Assembly (NCBI RefSeq): GCF_016031625.1
Contig: NZ_JACCHP010000011.1
Location: forward strand, 124,001 to 188,000
DNA: 64,000 nt
Origin: Bradyrhizobium agreste
Lineage (GTDB): Bacteria; Pseudomonadota; Alphaproteobacteria; Rhizobiales; Xanthobacteraceae
Reading direction: 5' to 3'
Both the position numbers and the translations under genes were made by a program. The notes beneath the pieces are model-generated. The model saw only the letters and a list, made by a program, of their open reading frames with translations. It did no database searches and was not told the origin of the DNA. Each line of letters starts with the position of its first letter. Position 1 is the first letter of the stretch. This document shows, piece after piece, positions 28,903 to 37,831 of this stretch.

Positions 28903-29270
28903 CAGGGGTGCCGCGAGCGCGTCAGAACGATGCCGACATCGTCGAAGATCGCGGCGATCGGCGCGTGCGGCTTGTGTACGGTGACCTTTACCGCGCGGAT
29001 GCGGGGAAAGTGCGACAGGATGGCATCGGCCACCGCGCCGGCTGCGCGCTCCAGGAGCTTGTAATTGGTGTTCTTGAACGCCGCCGTCGTCGTCGCCACG
29101 ACATCGGCGTAGGACACCGTGTCCGCGAGCCGGTCGCTGCGCGCAGGCTCCGACAGGTCGGTATAGAGTTCGAGATCGATGACGAAACGCTGGCCGACCT
29201 CGGTTTCGTGATCCATCACGCCGTGGCGGGCATGGATCGACAGGCCGGTGACGAAGATCGTATCGGTCAT
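28902..29270 (-). CDS. folB: FolB, dihydroneopterin aldolase
   Basis: Converts dihydroneopterin to hydroxymethyldihydropterin and glycolaldehyde. The 122-residue protein begins DTIFVTGLSIHARHGVMDHE, the family signature with the catalytic region. VSYADVV and LLERAAGAVADAIL follow, then VTVHKPHAPI near the end. It is coupled on both sides: a 4-nt overlap with folP and a 1-nt overlap with folK. Confidence 0.95.
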   Translation of the reverse strand: MTDTIFVTGLSIHARHGVMDHETEVGQRFVIDLELYTDLSEPARSDRLADTVSYADVVATTTAAFKNTNYKLLERAAGAVADAILSHFPRIRAVKVTVHKPHAPIAAIFDDVGIVLTRSRHP

Positions 29271-30127
29271 TGCTTGCTCTCGATGGCATGCGCCACCCGC
29301 AGGGCCTGCAGGGTTTCGGCGACGTCGTGGGTCCGGATGATCTTGGCGCCTTGCTGCGTGGCGATCAGATGCGCGGCGATCGAGCCGGCGAGCCGCTCCG
29401 ATGGTTCCGAGGGCGACACCGAGGCGATGAAGCGTTTTCGCGAGGCACCGACCAGGATCGGCAGGCCGAACATGTCGAGCTCGCGCAAGCGCGCCAGCGC
29501 GGTCATGCTCTGCTCGGCGGTCTTGCCGAAGCCGATCCCGGGATCGAGCACGATCTTGTCGCGCGCGATGCCGGCTTTTGCGGCGAGATCAAGCGTGCGC
29601 AGGAAGAATGTCTTGATGTCCGCGACGATGTCGATGGCGGGATCGACGCTGTCGCGGTTGTGCATGACGATGACGGGCACGCCCCTGGCGGCGATCAGCG
29701 ATGCCATCTCGGCGTCGCGTTGCAGGCCCCAGACGTCGTTGGCGATCGCCACGCCCTGGTCGAGCGCGAAGGCGACCACCTCCGCCTTCATGCTGTCGAT
29801 CGAGACGGGCACACCGAGCGCCACGAGGTCCGACAGCACCGGCTTCAGCCGCGCGAGCTCTTCCGCCGCCGTGACCGGCCGGGCGCCCTTGTAAGGCCGG
29901 GTGGATTCGGCCCCGATATCGATGATGTCGACGCCGGCGGCGATCATCGCCCGCGCCCGCTCCAGCGCCCGCACCGGCGCGATGAACGCGCCGCCGTCGG
30001 AGAAGGAATCCGGGGTGATGTTGAGCACGCCCATCACCGCTGGAAGCGGCCGGCCCACGAGCGTCCGCAGTACGTCGATCCCGGCCGAGCCGGCCGGCGG
30101 GACGGAAGGGGAGGGCGAGGCGTTCAT
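29267..30127 (-). CDS. folP: FolP, dihydropteroate synthase
   Basis: Condenses hydroxymethyldihydropterin pyrophosphate with p-aminobenzoate; target of sulfonamides. The 286-residue protein shows VMGVLNITPDSFSDGG, DIGAESTRPYKGA, VSIDSMKAEV, NDVWGL, DPGIGFGKT and VGASRKRFI. The ATG at 30127 was chosen because the extra in-frame sequence upstream runs into the dispersed repeat at 30239-30318. First gene of the folate operon. Confidence 0.95.
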   Translation of the reverse strand: MNASPSPSVPPAGSAGIDVLRTLVGRPLPAVMGVLNITPDSFSDGGAFIAPVRALERARAMIAAGVDIIDIGAESTRPYKGARPVTAAEELARLKPVLSDLVALGVPVSIDSMKAEVVAFALDQGVAIANDVWGLQRDAEMASLIAARGVPVIVMHNRDSVDPAIDIVADIKTFFLRTLDLAAKAGIARDKIVLDPGIGFGKTAEQSMTALARLRELDMFGLPILVGASRKRFIASVSPSEPSERLAGSIAAHLIATQQGAKIIRTHDVAETLQALRVAHAIESKQ

Positions 30128-30238
30128 GCGGCCCGCTTTGCGCGGTCGCGAAGGGGGTGTCAAGACGGATTGGGGGCGATCGCGGCCATTCCGATGCACG
30201 CAGACGGCCAAGAGGAAGCGATGTTCTCGCCCACACTC

Positions 30239-30318
30239 CGTCATTGCGAGCGCAGCGAAGCAATCCAGACTGTCCCCGCGGAAAGATTCTGAATTGCTTC
30301 GCTGCGCTCGCAATGACG
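30239..30318. repeat. Dispersed palindromic element with 26-bp perfect arms
   Basis: The arms at 30239-30264 and 30293-30318 are perfect inverted repeats (starting CGTCATTGCGAGCGCAGCGA) separated by 28 nt. This unit is a familiar intergenic repeat in Bradyrhizobium genomes. It lies between folP and the DUF4332 gene. Confidence 0.85.
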
Positions 30319-30359
30319 ATTTGGGAGTAGCGGTGCCCTATCTGGCCAGCCGAATCCGA

Positions 30360-30767
30360 TCAATACGTAATCTTCGGCGGCAGCTTCTTGGCCTTGGCGA
30401 TGATGTCGCCGACCGACTTCTCGGAAGGCAGGACGCGGACCAGCTTCTTCTTCTCGTTGGCCTCGCGCATGCTCTGCGCCAACCTCGCCGGATTTCGATA
30501 GGCGAGCTCGCGCACGGTGGTGACGCCGGCCGCGCGGACGAGCCCGACCTTGGCCCTGCCCATGCCGGGGATGCGCATGTAGTCGGAGACGTTGGCCCAT
30601 TCCAGCAATTGCTGCTCGCTGATGCCGGTCTTGGCCGAAAGCGCCTTGCGGCCCTTCACGGTGGAGGCCGCTTCGAGCAGCGCGTCGGTGGTGCGGATTC
30701 CTTGCGCCTTCAACTTGTTGGCGGCAAAGGCCGGCAGGCCCTCAATCTCGGAGATCGGATATGTCAT
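30360..30767 (-). CDS. DUF4332 (helix-hairpin-helix-like) protein
   Basis: 135-residue soluble protein made of two helix-hairpin-helix-like units: ISEIEGLPAFAANKLKAQGI with TTDALLEAA, then MRIPGMGRAKVGLVRAAGV with TTVRELAYRNP. This matches DUF4332. Such units usually contact nucleic acid non-specifically, but no enzyme domain is attached and the role is unknown. The C-terminus is Lys-rich. Confidence 0.83.
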   Translation of the reverse strand: MTYPISEIEGLPAFAANKLKAQGIRTTDALLEAASTVKGRKALSAKTGISEQQLLEWANVSDYMRIPGMGRAKVGLVRAAGVTTVRELAYRNPARLAQSMREANEKKKLVRVLPSEKSVGDIIAKAKKLPPKITY

Positions 30768-30791
30768 GATACTCGATATGAAAAACGTCGC

Positions 30792-31157
30792 TCAGGCAAA
30801 CTGGCTGAGGCCCGGCGTCCCCGCGATGATCTTGCCCATCTGATCCGCTCCGATTTTGTCCCGCCCGTAGCGGAAAAGTTCACGGGCGACGTTCTGAATC
30901 TCGGACATGCCAAGCCCCAGGCCCATCAGGCGCGTGCCGACCGCCATCAAGCCGCCGCCCATCAGCCGCGACAGGCCGCCACCGCTCCTCGACGCTTCGA
31001 TCGCGGCTTCCGCTCCGGGGATCTGGTCGATCAGAGCCTGCACGCTGTCGGAAGGGCCCTCGCTGCGAAGGAACGCCAGGATAATGCCGACGGTCTTTTC
31101 AGCCACAGCACCATTTATGCTGGCGTTTGTCGCCAGCCGTCCGATCAGCTCATCCAT
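30792..31157 (-). CDS. Small DUF2267/DUF2780-like protein
   Basis: 121-residue protein with two helices (DELIGRLATNASINGAVAEKT, VGIILAFLRSEG), a Gly/Met-rich middle (GGGLSRLMGGGLMAVGTRLMGLGLGM) and a C-terminal helix pair ending AGTPGLSQFA. It resembles DUF2267 or DUF2780 proteins; which one is uncertain. No signal peptide. It lies 24 bp upstream of the DUF4332 gene on the same strand and may be co-transcribed with it. Confidence 0.72.
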   Translation of the reverse strand: MDELIGRLATNASINGAVAEKTVGIILAFLRSEGPSDSVQALIDQIPGAEAAIEASRSGGGLSRLMGGGLMAVGTRLMGLGLGMSEIQNVARELFRYGRDKIGADQMGKIIAGTPGLSQFA

Positions 31158-31491
31158 AAGACCCGCCCCTCAGCCGGTTGCATGCCGGAATATTGCTTTC
31201 GAAAATGATCTTGAGCCGGTGCGATGTGAAATACAAGCGATGAACGCATGCGCCGCCGCGAACGTGCGAAAAGTGTTGCCGCCGTGCAAGAGCCCAGAAC
31301 GAATCGGCGAAAAATTGCCGCTCTGCGAACGCCTCGTTGCTACTTTGGGCTGATCTCGTCCGTCCGTGTCCGACAATGTCGCAGCGCAGGAGCCGCTGAA
31401 CCGTTTCAATCGGCGCGCGAGATGCGTTAAACTACGGAACTGGTGCATTCGGGTTTCAAGACGTGAACCGGCAGAGAGATCAGAGAGAATA
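31158..31491. other. Intergenic region between divergent genes
   Basis: 334 bp between the DUF2267-like gene and the HerA-like gene. The frame of the HerA-like gene is open back to 31366, but its conserved start is at 31492. No repeat, terminator or strong promoter is evident; AGAGAGAAT precedes the ATG as a weak ribosome-binding site. Confidence 0.5.
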
Positions 31492-33111
31492 ATGACCGCA
31501 CAGGACAGCAAGCTCGGCGATACCGACGACAAGATCTTCGTCGGCAAGGGAGACGAGCAGGCTTGGCTGACGCTTGCGCTGGCCAATCGCCACGGCCTCG
31601 TCACGGGTGCAACCGGAACCGGCAAGACGGTGTCGCTGCAAGTGATGGCGGAAGGATTTGCGCGCGCCGGTGTTCCGGTCTTCGCGGCCGATATCAAGGG
31701 CGACCTCTCCGGCATCAGCCAGATCGGCGAGCCCAAGGATTTCATCGTCAAGCGCGCCACCGAAATGGGGCTGACATTCCAGCCCGATCAGTTCTCGACG
31801 GTGTTCTGGGACGTGTTCGGCGAGCAGGGCCACCCCGTGCGCGCGACCGTCACGGAAATGGGGCCGCTGCTGCTCGCGCGCATGCTCGATCTCAATGACG
31901 TGCAGGAAGGCGTGCTCAACGTCGCTTTCCGCGTTGCCGACGACAACGGCCTGACCTTGATCGACATGAAGGACTTGCGGGCGCTGCTCGACGCCATCGT
32001 GCCCGACAGCGGAAGGAAGTCTGCGGACGCGCAGGAGGATCCGCTCGCCGTCATCCGCAAGGCCGCTCAGGGGTTCGGCAACGTCACCAAGGCGACGGTC
32101 GGCACCATCCAGCGCCAGCTCCTGGTGCTGGAGAACCAGGGCGGCACCAAATTCTTCGGCGAGCCGGCGCTGGCGCTGAAGGACTTCATGAAGACCGACC
32201 GCGACGGCCGCGGCATGGTCAACATCCTGGTCGCCGACAAGCTGCTCCAGAGTCCCAGACTGTACGCCACGTTCCTGCTCTGGATGTTGTCGGAGCTGTT
32301 CGAGCAGCTGCCCGAAGCCGGCGATCTGCCCAAGCCGAAGCTGGTGTTCTTCTTCGACGAGGCGCATCTGTTGTTCAATGACGCGCCCAAGGCGCTGTTG
32401 GACAAGATCGAGCAGGTGGTCCGCCTGATCCGCTCCAAGGGCGTCGGCGTCTACTTCGTGACGCAGAACCCGATCGACGTGCCCGACCGCGTGCTCGGAC
32501 AATTGGGCAACCGGGTGCAGCACGCATTGCGTGCCTTCACCCCGCGCGACCAGAAGGCGGTCGCCGCTGCGGCGCAGACCTTCCGGCCTAACCCGAAGCT
32601 CGACACCGTGAAGGTGATCACGGAGCTCGGCAAGGGCGAGGCGATGGTGTCCTTCCTCGAGGGCAACGGCACACCTTCGATGGTGGAGCGCGTGATGATC
32701 CGGCCGCCGTCGGCCCGCATCGGAGCGATTACGCCGGAGGAGCGCAAGGCGATCATGGCGGCGAGCCCGGTGAAGGGCAAATACGACACCGCGGTCGATG
32801 CCGAGTCCGCCTACGAGATGATCCAGAAGCGCATCGCCGGCACGGCGGCGACGGTCGAGGTCCCGGCGGGCGGAGGCGGCGGCGTTCTTGGCCAGATCGG
32901 CTCGATCGTCGGCACCATCTTCGGCACCAACGTCAAGCGAGGTCGTCTGTCGACCGGCCAGGTCATTGCCCGCGACGTGACGCGATCGGTCACCAACCAG
33001 GTGATCGGCGGGATGGCCGCCAATATCGGCAAGTCGATCGGCGGCCAGCTCGGCGGCTCGATCGGCCGTACGCTGGTCCGCGGCGCGCTCGGCGGATTGC
33101 TGCGGCGCTAG
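31492..33111 (+). CDS. HerA-like helicase/ATPase (DUF853)
   Basis: 539-residue P-loop ATPase of the HerA/FtsK superfamily, DUF853 type. Walker A is GATGTGKT (39-46), Walker B lies in KLVFFFDEAHLLF, and a sensor-like VYFVTQNPIDVPD follows. The C-terminus turns Gly-rich and hydrophobic (GQIGSIVGTIFGTNVKRG, IGGMAANIGKSIGGQLGGS), consistent with membrane association. Widely conserved in Proteobacteria, with no firmly established role. Confidence 0.92.
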   Translation: MTAQDSKLGDTDDKIFVGKGDEQAWLTLALANRHGLVTGATGTGKTVSLQVMAEGFARAGVPVFAADIKGDLSGISQIGEPKDFIVKRATEMGLTFQPDQFSTVFWDVFGEQGHPVRATVTEMGPLLLARMLDLNDVQEGVLNVAFRVADDNGLTLIDMKDLRALLDAIVPDSGRKSADAQEDPLAVIRKAAQGFGNVTKATVGTIQRQLLVLENQGGTKFFGEPALALKDFMKTDRDGRGMVNILVADKLLQSPRLYATFLLWMLSELFEQLPEAGDLPKPKLVFFFDEAHLLFNDAPKALLDKIEQVVRLIRSKGVGVYFVTQNPIDVPDRVLGQLGNRVQHALRAFTPRDQKAVAAAAQTFRPNPKLDTVKVITELGKGEAMVSFLEGNGTPSMVERVMIRPPSARIGAITPEERKAIMAASPVKGKYDTAVDAESAYEMIQKRIAGTAATVEVPAGGGGGVLGQIGSIVGTIFGTNVKRGRLSTGQVIARDVTRSVTNQVIGGMAANIGKSIGGQLGGSIGRTLVRGALGGLLRR

Positions 33112-33276
33112 GCAGTACGCCGCAGGGGAAGGAAACCCGTCGATTTCATCTATCCACCGCCGCGGGCAATCCTGCTCGTCTGGCACATCCGGCATCCGCC
33201 GACTGGCGCTAGCCCCGAGGCGGTACCGGCGCTAAAACCCGGGACCGCTCGAGACTCAACAACCAGGATAGTAACC

Positions 33277-34671
33277 ATGGCCAACGCGCAGCTCCAATCC
33301 GTGCTCGACCACATCGACAAGGATTTCGATAACAGCCTGGAGCGCCTGTTCTCGTTGTTGCGGATCAAGTCGATCTCGGCCGATCCCGCCTTCGCTGATG
33401 ATTGCAAGGCTGCCGCCGAGCATCTCGCCAAGGACATCGCCAGCCTCGGTGTTGCCACCGAGGTGAGGCCGACCGCGGGTCATCCCGCCGTCGTCGGCAA
33501 GACCGGCGCGGGCGGGCGGCCGCACGTGCTGTTCTACGGCCATTACGATGTGCAGCCGGTCGACCCGCTCGAGCTCTGGCACCGTCCGCCGTTCGAGCCC
33601 GTCGTCACCGATCATGCCGACGGCCGCAAGATCATCGTCGCGCGCGGCGCCGAGGACGACAAAGGGCAGGTGATGACGTTCGTCGAGGCCTGCCGCGCCT
33701 GGAAGAAGGTGATGGGCTCGCTGCCGGTCGACGTCACCTTCCTGATCGAGGGCGAGGAGGAGGTCGGCTCGAAGAACTTCGTGCCCTTCATCGAGGCCAA
33801 CAAGGACGAGTTCAAGGCCGATTACGTGCTGGTGTGCGACACGGGCATGTGGGACCGCAACACGCCGGCGATCACGACCTCGCTGCGCGGCCTGCTCTAT
33901 GAAGAGCTCAAGATCACCGCCGCCAATCGCGATCTGCATTCCGGCGTGTTCGGCGGCACCGCGATGAACCCGATCCGCCTGCTCACGAAAATCCTGGGCG
34001 GCCTGTTCGACGACGACAACCGCATCACCATCCCCGGCTTCTATGACGGCGTGAAGGACACGCCGCCCGACATCCTGGAGCAGTGGAAGAAGCTCGATTT
34101 CACGCCCGAGACCTTTCTCAAGCCGGTCGGGCTGTCGCTTCCGGCCGGCGAGAAGGGCAGGCTGCTGGTCGAGCAGGCCTCGACGCGTCCGACCTGCGAC
34201 GTCAACGGCATCTGGGGCGGCTATATCGGCGAGGGCTCCAAGACCGTGATCCCCTCGCATGCCTCGGCCAAGGTCTCGTTCCGCCTGGTCCAGGGCCAGG
34301 ACCCGCAAAAGATCCGCAAGGCCTTCCGCGATTACGTGACGGCGCGCATTCCCGGCGACTGCAAGGTCGAGTTCGGCGACCATTCCGCCGCGCCCGCGGT
34401 CGCGCTCGATTGGACCATGAAGCCGCTCGCCGCAGCCAGCAAGGCGCTCGCGGAGGAATGGGGCAAAGAGACCGTGCTAATGGGTTCCGGCGCCTCGATC
34501 CCGATCGTCGCCGACTTCAAGCGCACGCTCGGCCTCGACTCGCTGCTGGTGGGGTTTGGCCTCGACGACGACAACATCCACTCGCCGAACGAGAAATACG
34601 ACCTGCAGAGCTTCCAGAAGGGCATCCGCTCCTGGGCCCGCATCCTCGCCGCACTGGCGGAGGTGAAGTGA
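33277..34671 (+). CDS. M20-family metallopeptidase (dipeptidase)
   Basis: 464-residue cytosolic zinc dipeptidase of the M20/M25/M40 family. Metal ligands and catalytic acids are visible in order: LFYGHYDVQPVDP (His and Asp), GAEDDKGQ (bridging Asp), IEGEEEVGS (catalytic Glu and ligand Glu), CDTGMWD, and SPNEKYD near the C-terminus (replacing the last His context). The dimerisation insert with LHSGVFGGTAMNPI is present. Monocistronic, ending before a dispersed repeat and a terminator. Confidence 0.93.
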   Translation: MANAQLQSVLDHIDKDFDNSLERLFSLLRIKSISADPAFADDCKAAAEHLAKDIASLGVATEVRPTAGHPAVVGKTGAGGRPHVLFYGHYDVQPVDPLELWHRPPFEPVVTDHADGRKIIVARGAEDDKGQVMTFVEACRAWKKVMGSLPVDVTFLIEGEEEVGSKNFVPFIEANKDEFKADYVLVCDTGMWDRNTPAITTSLRGLLYEELKITAANRDLHSGVFGGTAMNPIRLLTKILGGLFDDDNRITIPGFYDGVKDTPPDILEQWKKLDFTPETFLKPVGLSLPAGEKGRLLVEQASTRPTCDVNGIWGGYIGEGSKTVIPSHASAKVSFRLVQGQDPQKIRKAFRDYVTARIPGDCKVEFGDHSAAPAVALDWTMKPLAAASKALAEEWGKETVLMGSGASIPIVADFKRTLGLDSLLVGFGLDDDNIHSPNEKYDLQSFQKGIRSWARILAALAEVK

Positions 34672-34680
34672 CCGCGTCGC

Positions 34681-34794
34681 CGTCATTCCGGGGCGCCTCG
34701 AAGAGGCGAACCCGGAATCCGGAGACTGTGGCGCGAGGTTCTCAGGTGCGCAATTGCGCACCAGAGTTCGCGCTTCGCGCGCCCCGGAATGACG
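34681..34794. repeat. Dispersed palindromic element with 16-bp arms
   Basis: Perfect inverted arms CGTCATTCCGGGGCGC at 34681-34696 and 34779-34794 enclose an 18-bp perfect palindrome (GGTGCGCAATTGCGCACC, 34745-34762). This arrangement is typical of a repeated intergenic element of Bradyrhizobium. Confidence 0.85.
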
Positions 34795-34812
34795 GGCGCG
34801 ATGACCAATTAA

Positions 34813-34840
34813 AAACGCCGCCCGGAATTGGGCGGCGTTT
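34813..34840. terminator. Bidirectional Rho-independent terminator
   Basis: An 11-bp perfect stem, AAACGCCGCCC (34813-34823) with GGGCGGCGTTT (34830-34840), encloses a 6-nt loop. A-rich sequence flanks the left arm, giving a U-run on the minus strand. It sits between two convergent genes and can serve both. Confidence 0.85.
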
Positions 34841-34897
34841 CATTCCAAAAGGCGTAGAGGTTCGTTGGGAGCTACTCTACACCAGATCCCAGATATC

Positions 34898-35677
34898 TCA
34901 AGACCTGTAGCCGGGATTGACGCGGTCGAGCTTGCGCAGCAAGGGCGGCCACACGAGCGTCGTGGCGCGCAGCTCGGCGCGGTCGCGGTTGGACAAGAGC
35001 TCGGTGTTCTTCTCGATCGCGATCTCCTCGACCGGATAGACCGGCGTGCCCAGTGCGCGCGTGCGCACCTGCATCGAGCAGGCGCGCTCGAGGTGGTACA
35101 TGCGCTCGAACGCGGAGGCGACCGAGCGGCCGACCGTCAGCGTGCCGTGATTGCGCAGCAGCATGTGGTTGTGGTCGCCGAGATCCTTCTGCAGCCGGGG
35201 CCGCTCCTCGTGGTCGAGCGCGATGCCTTCATAGTCGTGGTAGGCGAGGTCGTGGGTGACGAGCTGGGCGGTCTGGTTCAGGGGCAAGAGGCCTTCCGCG
35301 CTGCTCGACACCGCGGTGCCGTCGAGGGTGTGGAGATGCAGCACGCAGATCGCATCCTCGCGCACCTCGTGGATCGCCGAATGGATGGTGAAGCCGGCGG
35401 GGTTGATGCTGTACTCGCTCTCTGAGAGCTGGTTGCCGTGCAGGTCGACCTTGACGAGGCTGGAGGCCGTGATTTCCTCGAACATCAGCCCGTAGGGATT
35501 GATGAGGAAGTGATGGTCGGGGCCGGGCACGCGCGCGGAGATGTGGGTGTCGACCAGATCGTCCCAGCCGTACAGCGCGACCAGGCGATAGCATGCGGCG
35601 AGATTGACCCGTTGCTGCCATTCCGCCTCCGTCATGTTGGAGGGGATGTCCCTCAGGCGGGCTTCTGCTGGCGACAT
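34898..35677 (-). CDS. Class II aldolase/adducin family protein
   Basis: 259-residue protein of the class II aldolase/adducin N-terminal family, zinc-dependent lyases or epimerases acting on sugar phosphates. Zinc-binding His residues are in ICVLHLHTLDG and the late LLRNHGTLTVGRSVASAF; DTHISARVPGPDHHFLINPYG forms the N-terminal phosphate-site region. In rhizobia such proteins act in sugar or aromatic hydroxy-acid catabolism; the substrate is not deducible here. Monocistronic, ending at the shared terminator. Confidence 0.92.
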   Translation of the reverse strand: MSPAEARLRDIPSNMTEAEWQQRVNLAACYRLVALYGWDDLVDTHISARVPGPDHHFLINPYGLMFEEITASSLVKVDLHGNQLSESEYSINPAGFTIHSAIHEVREDAICVLHLHTLDGTAVSSSAEGLLPLNQTAQLVTHDLAYHDYEGIALDHEERPRLQKDLGDHNHMLLRNHGTLTVGRSVASAFERMYHLERACSMQVRTRALGTPVYPVEEIAIEKNTELLSNRDRAELRATTLVWPPLLRKLDRVNPGYRS

Positions 35678-35749
35678 GGCTGATCTCTCCGAACCTCGTT
35701 GTTGCGGAACGGGAGCGTAGTCGCGGCTGAGGCTTGCGGCAAGGCGCGA

Positions 35750-35850
35750 GGAGCGTGGCTGTCAAGCGTAGCCCGCATGGAGCGAACCGGAATGCGGGGC
35801 CTCACGAGCGATCCCGGATTTTGCTTGCGCTCCATCCTGGCCACGGTCGA
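35750..35850. repeat. Probable degenerate dispersed repeat
   Basis: The stretch contains GTAGCCCGCATGGAGCG and, about 50 bp on, an inverted partner ending CGCTCCAT together with TCCCGGATTTTGCTTGCG. This looks like a degraded copy of the GTAGCCCGGATG-type intergenic repeat of Bradyrhizobium. Confidence 0.45.
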
Positions 35851-35860
35851 GAGAAAACCA

Positions 35861-37510
35861 TTACGGCGCCGGGATCGACAGCAGGCTGGAAATGCTGCGG
35901 CCCCGGATATCGTAGACGCGGGCGAACACCACGTCGTCGCGCTTGATCTCGACCATCACGGGGGCGGTGAGCCCCTTGCAGTAGAATTCGCCGAGCGTCA
36001 TGGCGAAATCGGCCGCGTTGGAATCCCAGCCGATGGTGAAGTCGGGCCCGAGCGCGACCTGCGCCGGGCGCTGCGGACCGCACACCGCGACCTTCCATTT
36101 GCGATTGGTCGGCGGCACTTCCTGGCGCTCGACGAGCTGCTCGCGCAATCCGTCGGAGGCCTGCTTCAAGGCGAGGCCCCAATAGTCCAGCATGAAGCGG
36201 TCGTCGGCGCCGCGCACCGTGCCCGCGATGTGATTGAAATGCGTGTACTGATAGGGGTGCAGCCGGATCATCTCGGCGAGCGACAGCGCAAGGCCGAAGC
36301 AGAAGGTGGCGAGCACGACAGGCTGCCAGGTGCGGTGGTTGGCGCGCAGGCGCTCCATGGTCCAGGCGAAGGCGACGCCGCCCAGCACCGCCATCGGCGG
36401 GATCACGAAGACGAAATGGCGGATGCCGTTGTAGAGCGCCGGGCGCTTCACCATCGCGATCGCGAGCGGCAGGGTGGCAGCCAGCGTCAGCATCAGGAGG
36501 ATGGTCTTGCGGCGCGCCGGAACCTCGCGCCGCGGCAGCATGGCGAAGGTGCTGACGATCGCACCGCCCATCAGAACCAGCATCACCTCGGGCAGCTGCA
36601 GTGCGAACAGCGTCGGCAGATACGACCAGGGCATGTCGGGCACCGACACGATCGCACCGTCGAACATCTCCTTCCACGGTTTCTCGAAGAAATGCGAGAA
36701 GTAGGTCAGCGCCTCGAAGGGATTGCTGGGCTCCATGATCGACCACGGCCAGATCAGGCCCATCACGAGATAGCCGAGCACGAGGCCGGGCAGCAGCACA
36801 TAGACGACGTGGGCGAAGCGGCGAACGGCTTCGCGCAGACCTTCGGTGCGCAATTCCTCCAGGAACAGCGGCACGAAGCCGAGCATGGCGTAGACGAGCG
36901 CGAGTCCACCGAGAACACGGCAGCCGAGCGAAAGGCCGGCCCCCAATCCGACGATCAGGATCGTGCGCGGCGAGGGCTGCGGATATTCCTCGGCGAGCCG
37001 GACGAGGCCGAGCATCAGGACGATCATGGCGACCGCGAAGGGTGCATCCTTCGGGTTCATGAACATGTGGCCGTAAAAGATCGGGCAGAGCGCAAGCAGG
37101 AGGAGGGCAGCAAGACCGGCAAGGGGACCACCGATGCGGCGGCCGAGCCGCCACGTCACGGCAAGCCCGATCACGCCGACGATGGCGCCGACCAGACGGC
37201 GGGTCTCGAACAGCTCGAGCGGAATGACCTTGTGCAGCAGGGCCGCGACCATGTCGAAGCCGCCGCCATACATGTAGAGATTGGCGAAGGAGAGCGCTGC
37301 GGTGTCCTTGAAGCCGGAGCCGAACATGCGCAGCAGCAGGTCGGCATATTCGGCATGGGTGTAGTCGTCCCAGCCGAGCCCGTAGTCGCGGAAGGTCAAG
37401 CCCGCAATGATGGCGACCGCGGCCAGCACCAGCATGGCGAGATCGTCGCAAGTCCGTTCGATCGAGCGCCGCTGAGGCGTGTCGATCGCCGAAGTCGTGA
37501 TGGATGTCAT
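35861..37510 (-). CDS. Polytopic GT39/ArnT-like glycosyltransferase
   Basis: 549-residue inner-membrane protein with about 10-12 hydrophobic helices and a C-terminal periplasmic domain. The first loop carries GWDDYTHAEYADLLLRMFG; the paired acidic residues after the first helix are where GT-C (protein-mannosyltransferase/ArnT) enzymes hold catalytic Asp/Glu. VTWRLGRRIGGPLAGL and GHMFMNPKDAPFAVAM (GT39-like) follow. The likely donor is a polyprenyl-phosphate sugar, with an envelope component as acceptor. An in-frame extension upstream of 37510 lacks a ribosome-binding site. Confidence 0.85.
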   Translation of the reverse strand: MTSITTSAIDTPQRRSIERTCDDLAMLVLAAVAIIAGLTFRDYGLGWDDYTHAEYADLLLRMFGSGFKDTAALSFANLYMYGGGFDMVAALLHKVIPLELFETRRLVGAIVGVIGLAVTWRLGRRIGGPLAGLAALLLLALCPIFYGHMFMNPKDAPFAVAMIVLMLGLVRLAEEYPQPSPRTILIVGLGAGLSLGCRVLGGLALVYAMLGFVPLFLEELRTEGLREAVRRFAHVVYVLLPGLVLGYLVMGLIWPWSIMEPSNPFEALTYFSHFFEKPWKEMFDGAIVSVPDMPWSYLPTLFALQLPEVMLVLMGGAIVSTFAMLPRREVPARRKTILLMLTLAATLPLAIAMVKRPALYNGIRHFVFVIPPMAVLGGVAFAWTMERLRANHRTWQPVVLATFCFGLALSLAEMIRLHPYQYTHFNHIAGTVRGADDRFMLDYWGLALKQASDGLREQLVERQEVPPTNRKWKVAVCGPQRPAQVALGPDFTIGWDSNAADFAMTLGEFYCKGLTAPVMVEIKRDDVVFARVYDIRGRSISSLLSIPAP

Positions 37511-37831
37511 GGCTATCGGTGCCCCGGAATCCCCTCTTGGCCCTGCTGGTGCGCGCGGGCCGCAACCCCGGATTCCCTATAGCGCAGTTCCATTACCAAG
37601 TAATTGGGCATTATGGCTAAATTCCTGATGCGACGCAGCAATTCCGGTTGGCACTGACTTGCGAGCAGCTTTAGCAGTAGCGAGGCCCGGCTGAAGGGAA
37701 TGTGAATAAGTCCCTGATTTCCTTCCCTTTAGGAACAACCGCCCAGAATTCGCCGTTGGCGTGGAACAGCGTATGACGGTATCGTAGCGTAGCGGTTCTC
37801 GCGCGTGGCTGCGCGGCCGGGGGTGAGTTCG
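37511..37831. other. Intergenic region between divergent membrane protein genes
   Basis: 321 bp with no convincing gene, repeat or terminator. It must hold divergent promoters; no element close to consensus was recognised. GGGGGTGAG at 37820-37827 is the ribosome-binding site of the next gene. Confidence 0.45.
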